Shown here piece by piece: positions 57,406-64,000 of a stretch of DNA of 64,000 nt. Origin of the DNA: Bacteroidota bacterium (GTDB lineage: Bacteria > Bacteroidota > Bacteroidia > 2-12-FULL-35-15); the NCBI GenBank assembly GCA_025963775.1, contig JAOQAD010000002.1, positions 29,203 to 93,202 of the forward strand, written 5' to 3'. Under the pieces are notes generated by a model. That model was not told the DNA's origin. It made no database searches and saw only the letters and a list, made by a program, of their open reading frames with translations. Position numbers and translations under genes: made by a program. Position 1 is the stretch's first letter, and each line of letters begins with the position of its first letter.

Positions 57406-58437
57406 ATGAAATTCAAGATAGGTGATAAGGTAAGGTTCCTGAATGAAAAAGGAGAGGGGACGGTCACAAAGATCATCAATAAAACAACGGTAGGCGTTAC
57501 CATCGAGGAAGGATTTGAAATTCCGGTAGTGATCTCTGAGCTGGTCACCATTTTTGACGAGGCCGATATAAAGCCCGTATATCTAAAAGAACCTGCAGAG
57601 CAGCCTGTTCCAAGCTATACAAGCATTTCCGAAACAAGAAAAGAAACGCCCAAAGGCATTTACCTGGCCTTGTCTCCCGAAAGGGCAAACGACATCAGCC
57701 ATTCCGATTTCAATCTCTGGCTGATCAATCATACCGTATTTCATGTGGTGTACGTAACCTCTTTTTTGAAAAGCAAAGGCTACGAACTGTTGGATAAAGG
57801 CGAGCTGAAGCCATTCGAATCGAAGCTGATCGAAACCATCGACAGGAAGAACACCGACCTGCTTTCTACTGTGAAGGTGGATGCGCTGTTGTTTGATGAA
57901 ACCAAGCCTTTCGAGCACCAGTCGCCAGTTTCCGAGATCATCAGGATCAAAGCGGTGAAGCTGTATAAAGAAAATGCTTTTATAGAAAACGATTTTATCC
58001 CTGAAAAATGCCTGCTGGTAAACGTCACCGATTTTCAGCAGGACCTTTATTTTCAAAAGCCGGGAGCTTCCGAAACAGATCTTTCTAAATTACTGTTTCA
58101 GAAAAGAAGCGGCACAAGTCCGGGCAAAACTTCCAAGCCGCACCGCATCAACAATGCTTCTTTCGAGATGGAGATCGATCTCCACATCGAGGAGCTGATC
58201 GATAATTACGGCGGCATGAGCAATGCCGAGATCGTGATCGTTCAGCTGCGGCATTTCCAGCAGGCGCTGGATAAAGCCATCAATGAGCATTACAGGAGCC
58301 TTACGGTGATCCATGGAGTGGGCAACGGGCGCTTAAAACAGGAGGTGCGCGCGATCCTTACTTCTATGAAGATGCGTTTTCACGATGCATCCTATTCCAA
58401 ATACGGCTTTGGTGCAACGGAGATTGTGATTGGTTGA
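57406..58437 (+). CDS. DUF2027 + Smr domain protein
   Basis: KIGDKVRFLNEKGEGTVTKI; C-terminal Smr EIDLHIEELIDNY...VIHGVGNGRLKQEVRAIL. Confidence 0.92.
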   Translation: MKFKIGDKVRFLNEKGEGTVTKIINKTTVGVTIEEGFEIPVVISELVTIFDEADIKPVYLKEPAEQPVPSYTSISETRKETPKGIYLALSPERANDISHSDFNLWLINHTVFHVVYVTSFLKSKGYELLDKGELKPFESKLIETIDRKNTDLLSTVKVDALLFDETKPFEHQSPVSEIIRIKAVKLYKENAFIENDFIPEKCLLVNVTDFQQDLYFQKPGASETDLSKLLFQKRSGTSPGKTSKPHRINNASFEMEIDLHIEELIDNYGGMSNAEIVIVQLRHFQQALDKAINEHYRSLTVIHGVGNGRLKQEVRAILTSMKMRFHDASYSKYGFGATEIVIG

Positions 58438-58450
58438 ATTGTTTTGCTTT

Positions 58451-58588
58451 ACACACCCCTAACCCCTCTCAAGAGGGGAATGGACGCTGCTAACTTGGCG
58501 AATATACTTCTGAATTATATTATTCGTAATACTATAATTTTTATATGAGCACTCACAATTCCCCTCTTGAGAGGGGTTAGGGGTGTGT
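58451..58588. mobile_element. MITE-like element with perfect 30-nt terminal inverted repeats
   Basis: ACACACCCCTAACCCCTCTCAAGAGGGGAA (58451-58480) and its exact reverse complement (58559-58588); AT-rich interior; no ORF. Confidence 0.65.
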
Positions 58589-58636
58589 TATCCAACATCA
58601 ATAGAACAGCGCTTTCATAAACCACCTTATTTTCAC

Positions 58637-58644
58637 TACCTTTG
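58637..58644 (+). promoter_or_regulatory. TACCTTTG -7 box of rnpB
   Basis: TAnnTTTG immediately upstream of the RNase P RNA P1 stem. Confidence 0.65.
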
Positions 58645-58648
58645 CAGC

Positions 58649-59052
58649 GCAAGTTGTTCTATCGCTGCCCTTCCTGCAAAGGAAGGGGAGAGGAAAGTCC
58701 GGGCAACACAGAGCATCCCACTTCCTAACAGGAAGGCTTTTCCGCAAGGAAGGGACAGAATAGTGCCACAGAGAATAACCACCGGGAAGCGGACTTGTTC
58801 TGCTTCCCGGAAAGGGTGAAAACGTGAGGTAAGAGCTCACGATAGCAGCTGGCAACAGTTGTTAGGGGTAAACCTTGGGAGTTGAAAGATCAAATAAGTC
58901 ACGCTTTTGAAGCTGCTCGCTTTAATTTTTCCGCTTGCGGAAGGATGGCGTGACGGGTAGATTGCTAAAGCCATCCGGTGACGGCTGGTTTAGATAAATG
59001 ATAGAAGCCTTTCCGCTTGCGGGAAGGAACAGAACCCGGCTTACAAACTTGC
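58649..59052 (+). ncRNA. rnpB: RNase P RNA, bacterial type A
   Basis: Conserved GAGAGGAAAGTCCGGGC, ACAGAATAGTGCC, GGGTAGATTGCTAAAGCC, ACAGAACCCGGCTTAC; P1 closure GCAAGTT/AACTTGC. Confidence 0.95.
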
Positions 59053-59226
59053 TTTTTATTTTCTTTCCTGGTGGGTAATAACCCCCATTTTGTCAAACAC
59101 CGTGTTTTTACACATTTTTTCCTGTCTTTTTTATTCTTAATTAGTGTGCTGTATGATTGGATTCGTTCAGCTGGAGGAGTTCGAAAATCCATCAAGAGAG
59201 TAGACAGACTACTAAAGACAAACAAC

Positions 59227-59556
59227 ATGAAAAAACTACTGACGATTGCTTTTCTTTTTTGCATGCTGCTCACCACAAAGGTGACAAATGCACAATCTCA
59301 AAATGAGAATGCCCTTATTGGCAGGGCCCGCGGCGCGGCGCATGAATGCCTGCAGGCAGCGCGCGAACCCGGCTATGAATTTATCGGGCAAAGCCAGACT
59401 ACCAGCATTTGTTTTGCCGGAGGCTTTCTGACCACTGTTACATTTTACAAAGTTCCGGTTTGCCACGATGAGCCATGTCCAAGGCCTATTGCTGTTCCTG
59501 TAGCAGAAGTGAACTTCGGCTGCGACGGACAGATCCTTAGCGTAACATGTAAATAG
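59227..59556 (+). CDS. small secreted Cys-containing protein
   Basis: Signal peptide MKKLLTIAFLFCMLLTTKVTNAQ; mature region with six Cys. Confidence 0.65.
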   Translation: MKKLLTIAFLFCMLLTTKVTNAQSQNENALIGRARGAAHECLQAAREPGYEFIGQSQTTSICFAGGFLTTVTFYKVPVCHDEPCPRPIAVPVAEVNFGCDGQILSVTCK

Positions 59557-59574
59557 AATATTCTTTAGAATAGA

Positions 59575-59600
59575 AAATCCCGCTCCGGCGGGATTTTTTT
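59575..59600 (+). terminator. terminator AAATCCCGC-TCCG-GCGGGATTT
   Basis: Perfect hairpin followed by T-tract. Confidence 0.85.
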
Positions 59601-59609
59601 GTTGCTGTC

Positions 59610-59631
59610 ATCCCGTGCTCCGACACGGGAT
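59610..59631. repeat. palindrome ATCCCGTG-CTCCGA-CACGGGAT
   Basis: Member of the same family as 1429; inverted partner at 59664. Confidence 0.8.
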
Positions 59632-59663
59632 CTGCCTGATGAGAACCTGCTGACATTTATGGG

Positions 59664-59685
59664 ATCCCGTGTCGTGGCACGGGAT
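59664..59685. repeat. palindrome ATCCCGTG-TCGTGG-CACGGGAT
   Basis: Inverted partner of 59610; outer GTCATCCC/GGGATGAC ends. Confidence 0.8.
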
Positions 59686-59714
59686 GACGATTCAAAATGA
59701 TGTTATAAAATAAA

Positions 59715-60992
59715 TCAGTAATTGTATTTATCGCCCCATCTCTTCTTTAAAAAATCCCGCAATTCCTTTTCCCGTGCATTGTTTCCGGGCTCGTAGAATT
59801 TCATTCCTTTCACCGCATCCGGTAAATATTCCTGTGCCGAAAAATTATTATCATAGCCATGGCTGTACTGGTATTCCTTTCCATAGCCGATGTCCTTCAT
59901 GAGCTTTGTGGGTGCATTGCGCAGGTGCAGTGGAACAGGCTGGTCGCCTTTCTGCTGAACGGCCTGCATGGCTTCGTTGATGGCCATGTAGGAAGCATTG
60001 CTTTTTGCAGAAGTGGCAAGGTAGATCACCGTTTGTGATAAAATGATCCTCGATTCCGGGAAGCCGATCACGTTCACTGCCTGGAAACAGTTATTGGCGA
60101 TCACCAGCGCAGTCGGATTGGCATTGCCGATATCTTCCGAAGCAAGGATCAATAACCTTCTTGCAATAAAGGAAGGGTCTTCGCCGCCTTCGATCATCCG
60201 CGCAAGCCAGTATACAGCGGCATTCGGGTCGCTTCCGCGGATGGATTTGATGAACGCGGAGATAATGTCGTAATGATTCTCTCCCGCTTTATCATAAAGG
60301 GCAATATTCTGCTGAACAATGCCTGTTACTTTTTCATTCGTGATCTCGATCTCATCGCCGCCAATGGTATTAACCACCAGCTCGAACACATTCAGCAGCT
60401 TCCTGCCATCGCCGCCGGAAAGCCTCAACAACGCTTCATTTTCGGTGATCGTGATCTTTTTTGTTTTTAGAACGGAATCTGTTCTGATCGCAAGATCGAG
60501 CATGGAAAGCAGGTCGTCCTTGTCGAGATGTTTGAGAATATATACCTGGCATCGCGAGAGCAATGCGGAGATCACTTCGAAGGAAGGATTTTCGGTGGTT
60601 GCACCGATGAGCGTTACCGTGCCTTTTTCAACGGCCCCTAACAGGGAATCCTGCTGCGATTTACTGAAGCGGTGGATCTCATCAATGAAGAGGATCGGGT
60701 TGGCCTGGACGAACATCCCGGTACCTTTTGCCTTGTCGATCACATCGCGGATATCCTTTACGCCCGAATTGATCGCGCTCAGTGCATAGAACGGGCGCTT
60801 CAGCTGGTGTGCGATGATATTCGCCAGTGTTGTTTTACCAACTCCCGGAGGCCCCCACAGAATGATGGAAGGGAGAATATTGGAAGCGATGGCATTGCGC
60901 AGGATAGCACCTTCACCCACAATGTGCTTCTGCCCAATGTAGTTGTCCAGGCTGGTTGGCCGCATTCTTTCTGCTAAAGGTGCTAAACTCAT
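59715..60992 (-). CDS. rarA: replication-associated recombination protein A (RarA/MgsA-type AAA ATPase)
   Basis: LAERMRPTSLDNYIGQKHIVGEGAILR; LWGPPGVGKTTLANIIA; FIDEIHRFSKSQQDSLLGAVEKG. Confidence 0.96.
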   Translation of the reverse strand: MSLAPLAERMRPTSLDNYIGQKHIVGEGAILRNAIASNILPSIILWGPPGVGKTTLANIIAHQLKRPFYALSAINSGVKDIRDVIDKAKGTGMFVQANPILFIDEIHRFSKSQQDSLLGAVEKGTVTLIGATTENPSFEVISALLSRCQVYILKHLDKDDLLSMLDLAIRTDSVLKTKKITITENEALLRLSGGDGRKLLNVFELVVNTIGGDEIEITNEKVTGIVQQNIALYDKAGENHYDIISAFIKSIRGSDPNAAVYWLARMIEGGEDPSFIARRLLILASEDIGNANPTALVIANNCFQAVNVIGFPESRIILSQTVIYLATSAKSNASYMAINEAMQAVQQKGDQPVPLHLRNAPTKLMKDIGYGKEYQYSHGYDNNFSAQEYLPDAVKGMKFYEPGNNAREKELRDFLKKRWGDKYNY

Positions 60993-60996
60993 GTTT

Positions 60997-61362
60997 TTAT
61001 TTCATGCCGGTGTTGATCCAGCATTCTATCTTGTTAATGGTAGGCAGATCAAGCGGCCATCCGTTCGGAGGCATCTGGTCATAACCAACCTGGTGCTTTA
61101 TTGTTCCCAGTAAATAACCGTTCCCGGCAGCCTTCTTCACAGAAGCTATATCATAAAAATTATACCCGGCCTTCATATTCTCATTATGGCAGCTTGTACA
61201 ATTTTGTTCCATGATCGGGCGGATATCCTTTTCATACGTATATGCCGTAGTGGAACAATCGAGTGGGGCAGGGGGCGGAGTTGCCGCTGTCGGGGTCTTT
61301 GTTGTTTTGCAGGCCAGCAGTACCACTGCAAGCGCCACCGCTGTAAAAATGATCTTTTTCAT
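60997..61362 (-). CDS. small c-type cytochrome-like lipoprotein
   Basis: Lipobox VVLLAC; EQNCTSCHNENMKAG heme motif; start at Met 61362. Confidence 0.82.
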   Translation of the reverse strand: MKKIIFTAVALAVVLLACKTTKTPTAATPPPAPLDCSTTAYTYEKDIRPIMEQNCTSCHNENMKAGYNFYDIASVKKAAGNGYLLGTIKHQVGYDQMPPNGWPLDLPTINKIECWINTGMK

Positions 61363-61363
61363 A

Positions 61364-62278
61364 TTATCTGTTTTGTAATTCTTTTGCTTTTGTTTCTTTG
61401 TTCCATCCGGCCGGTTTTTTATGCTTCCATCTTCTGTGGCTCCAGAGCCAGTATTCGGGCTGGTTGCGGATATCCTGCTCGAGCATTTTTGTTGCTTTTT
61501 CGGTGATCTCGCCATAAGCGGTCTCAAGCGGCTTGTCCGTCACCTCAAAAAATTCGAAGCTGTAATGTCCCCTTTTTTCCTTGTTGATGCGGCCGTACAC
61601 AACCGGGTAATTGTATTCCCTGGCATATTTTTCCGCACCGAACAGCACGCCGGTTTCCTGGTTCAGGAATTCCATCCAGTAGCAGTTATCGGGATTGGAT
61701 GGTGATTGGTCAATCGCAAAAATAGTGGCTGTTAAATTATTGATCTCTTCATCAAACACTTTTTTCACATCACGTGTGGAGATCATGTACAAGCCGTATT
61801 TGCTGCGGGTATTCCGCATCTTCTCATCAAAATATTTATTGGACAGCGGCTTGTAGATCCCGATCGCTTTGTGCTTGATCAGCGCATCCACGGCAACAGC
61901 AAAGATCTCCCAATTGTTGTAATGCCCGCCGGCAATGATCACGCTGCGGCCCTGCTCATAGTATTTATCGATCAGCTCCGGGTTCTTAAAGATCACGCGC
62001 TTCGCTACCTGCTTTTCCGAAATGGTGAATGTCTTCAGGCTTTCGAGGGTCAGGTCGCAGAAGTGATGATAGAATTTTTTGCAGATCACGATGTGCTCTT
62101 TTTCTGTTTTCTCCGGGAAGGAACGCTGAATGTTACCAAGAATCACCTTCTTCCGGTAACCGGTAACGTGATAAAAGATCACATACAGGAAATCCGACAG
62201 CGCATACAGCACAGGGAAGGGGAGCGAAGATATGGGAAGAATAACAAGATAGTAGAGCAGGCGGTTGACGATGTTCAT
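61364..62278 (-). CDS. lysophospholipid/lipid A acyltransferase (LpxL-like)
   Basis: SVIIAGGHYNNWEIFAVAV; IFAIDQSPSN; PEYWLWSHRRWKHKKP. Confidence 0.92.
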   Translation of the reverse strand: MNIVNRLLYYLVILPISSLPFPVLYALSDFLYVIFYHVTGYRKKVILGNIQRSFPEKTEKEHIVICKKFYHHFCDLTLESLKTFTISEKQVAKRVIFKNPELIDKYYEQGRSVIIAGGHYNNWEIFAVAVDALIKHKAIGIYKPLSNKYFDEKMRNTRSKYGLYMISTRDVKKVFDEEINNLTATIFAIDQSPSNPDNCYWMEFLNQETGVLFGAEKYAREYNYPVVYGRINKEKRGHYSFEFFEVTDKPLETAYGEITEKATKMLEQDIRNQPEYWLWSHRRWKHKKPAGWNKETKAKELQNR

Positions 62279-62435
62279 AGGGTCTGTGTTGCGGAAGACC
62301 GGCAAAGCAGAATAATTCCCTGCTATTACTAAGTTTTCCGTAAATTATTTTCAAAAAACAAAGATAAAGTATAGTTTTACAAAGTCATTTCTATTTGTGG
62401 CAAAAAAGTTGATTGTTTACACACAAAAAATAAAT

Positions 62436-62876
62436 ATGAAAAAGATCACTACTATTAAAGCACTCCTTTTCGCAGCAGCACTGCTGATCGTATCCACTGT
62501 TTCTGCCCAGAAGAACAAGTTCCTTGAAGGCAAAAAATACACTGTCCAGTTCTATGAAATGAAGCCGGCCGGCAGGGGCAAAGCGCTTCCAAGCAATTTC
62601 CTGATCAAAGGCGGAAAAGTGGAAAGTGACCTGATGTACGAAAAAATGACGCTTGGGCCTGCAGCTTATAAAGTAACGCTTGATACAACTTACACCGAAG
62701 ATGAAACGGAAATTCACATGGTGAAGCTGGAAGCAGAGCTGAAGGATGAGAAGAATGAATACAAATGGGAAGTGACTGTGAGCAATTACGATGTTGAAGG
62801 AACCTGCGTGCAGACTAAAAGCGGAGTGGAGAAGAAGCGGTATGAGTTTGCAGGGGCTGAGAAAACAAAGAAATAA
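62436..62876 (+). CDS. hypothetical secreted protein
   Basis: Signal peptide MKKITTIKALLFAAALLIVSTVSAQ. Confidence 0.75.
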   Translation: MKKITTIKALLFAAALLIVSTVSAQKNKFLEGKKYTVQFYEMKPAGRGKALPSNFLIKGGKVESDLMYEKMTLGPAAYKVTLDTTYTEDETEIHMVKLEAELKDEKNEYKWEVTVSNYDVEGTCVQTKSGVEKKRYEFAGAEKTKK

Positions 62877-62898
62877 TAATGATGCAATGCTAAAATGA

Positions 62899-62927
62899 AA
62901 GCCTTTCCGGATGGAAGGGCTTTTTTA
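62899..62927 (+). terminator. terminator GCCTTTCC-GGAT-GGAAGGGC + T-tract
   Basis: Hairpin followed by TTTTTT. Confidence 0.8.
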
Positions 62928-63101
62928 TTTCCTGTTGGTATTTGTTGGTAAAAATTAAGTATGTCGGCCTTGTTTATTTCTCGCTTTATAATAAATTAAC
63001 ATAGCCTTATACAAATCGTATGTACGAAACACTTCAAAGAAGCCAGAAAATATGGAAGGCTGGTTTGAAAAAGGATCAACAACCGCACGCCAAAAATAGC
63101 A

Positions 63102-63692
63102 TCAGTTTGCCTCGAATAATTTAACTGAACGGTGGACGGATGAGATCCCGCTTTTTTCAGTATAACTGAATTCGGTGATGATCACCACATTTTTTTGCAC
63201 AGGATCCTTTTCTATATAATCATCTTCGCTGCCATAAACGGCAAAGGATTTCAGGGCTTCTGCCCATTTTTCCTTCACAAAGGAATAAAGACTGCAATTG
63301 GACCATTCCCCCGCGTCGCCATAAGGGACAACGGAGAATTCTTCCGTTCCATTATCATCAAGATCTCCCTGATTCATTAGCTTGCCTCCGTACAGATCTT
63401 TTCCAAGTTCGACCCGGGGCAACATTTTATTAGAAAAAGCAATTGCACAATTTCCGGGACCTGAATCATCATGCTCTGTCCAGGCATATTCCTGTTTTCC
63501 GTCACCATTAAAATCACCTTTAACAGAATCCCCACGGATCAGATTAACGGACTGTGCCTGAACGGAGGTTGTATCAGCTTTTTCCGGCTGAAAAATTTGG
63601 CCTGTGCCTGGCTCGTGCCCGGAACAATTTGCGAACAAAGCAATGCAGGCAAACAGTATCAATGGCTGGTATAGAAAGATCCTTGTTTTCAT
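63102..63692 (-). CDS. hypothetical lipoprotein with FG-GAP/VCBS-like motif
   Basis: Lipobox LFANC; GDSVKGDFNGDGKQEYAWTEHDDSG; DLDDNGTEEFSV. Confidence 0.78.
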   Translation of the reverse strand: MKTRIFLYQPLILFACIALFANCSGHEPGTGQIFQPEKADTTSVQAQSVNLIRGDSVKGDFNGDGKQEYAWTEHDDSGPGNCAIAFSNKMLPRVELGKDLYGGKLMNQGDLDDNGTEEFSVVPYGDAGEWSNCSLYSFVKEKWAEALKSFAVYGSEDDYIEKDPVQKNVVIITEFSYTEKSGISSVHRSVKLFEAN

Positions 63693-63754
63693 TCGGCAAT
63701 TATTGATTTATAAATATAAAACAATAATTGCGGGATACAAGTAATTAGAACGGC

Positions 63755-63797
63755 AAAAAAAATCCCGCCATCTTTGAACAGGGCGGGATCTTTTTGT
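63755..63797 (-). terminator. terminator downstream of clpC
   Basis: ATCCCGCC-loop-GGCGGGAT with U-tract on minus strand. Confidence 0.85.
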
Positions 63798-63813
63798 TTT
63801 TTGATTCTATCGA

Positions 63814-64000
63814 TTACAAATCTTCTTTTTTAGACTTCTTTGCTTTCGGTTCTTTCGGCTTGCTGATCTTGATCATGATCTCCTGTTTCTCTTTGTCAAA
63901 GTTCACTTCGATCACATCTCCTTCAGATAGGCTTGATTTGATGATCTCTTCTGCCAGCGGATCTTCCAGGTATTTCTGGATAGCGCGTTTCAGCGGACGT
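63814..64000 (-). CDS. clpC: ATP-dependent Clp protease ATP-binding subunit ClpC (C-terminal end only)
   Basis: Own reverse translation from the edge: RPLKRAIQKYLEDPLAEEIIKSSLSEGDVIEVNFDKEKQEIMIKISKPKEPKAKKSKKEDL*. Confidence 0.85.
   Translation of the reverse strand, partial: RPLKRAIQKYLEDPLAEEIIKSSLSEGDVIEVNFDKEKQEIMIKISKPKEPKAKKSKKEDL

Noticed and set aside
58598-58855. Minus-strand ORF 58598-58855 and plus-strand ORF 58583-58819
   Set aside because: Both overlap the rnpB RNA gene, whose conserved sequence blocks explain the region.
1-64000. Prophage, integrative element, IS transposase, CRISPR array, NRPS/PKS cluster, tRNA or rRNA genes
   Set aside because: No integrase, capsid, transposase, Cas, NRPS/PKS motifs or regular repeat-spacer array seen; no tRNA cloverleaf or rRNA conserved block recognised by eye (tRNAscan-SE would settle this).

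Overview
A 64-kb chromosomal segment from a member of the Bacteroidota. This is supported by TAnnTTTG promoter boxes, a short RpoD, a T9SS C-terminal sorting domain, and ClpC-, GlmM- and BT_3928-like genes. It is mostly housekeeping: an ECF sigma factor with a DUF4097-type partner, gap, rpoD, htrA, dapF, mltG, two phosphohexomutases, recQ, uvrB, aroE, folP, tpiA, prmA, plsY, comEC, rnpB, rarA and a 3' end of clpC. Both window edges cut genes that the ORF track does not list: an MFS transporter on the left and ClpC on the right. I found no CRISPR array, prophage, IS transposase, tRNA or rRNA. The observations most worth following up are: (1) a phased array of GGTATWATACC palindromes directly upstream of an AAA ATPase with a probable C-terminal winged helix, which could be self-regulated; (2) a MITE-like element of about 138 bp with perfect 30-nt inverted ends just upstream of rnpB; (3) several dispersed intergenic palindromic repeat families, one of which has been translated into the ORF-track N-terminus of RecQ; (4) promoter boxes abutting start codons, suggesting leaderless mRNAs; (5) a 7-CxxCH cytochrome with TPRs, a single-heme T9SS cargo protein, a ComA-like sulfonate enzyme and a 1493-aa secreted protein of unknown function. 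I do not see a clear new multi-gene defence or biosynthetic system. All family calls come from reading motifs, not from database searches.
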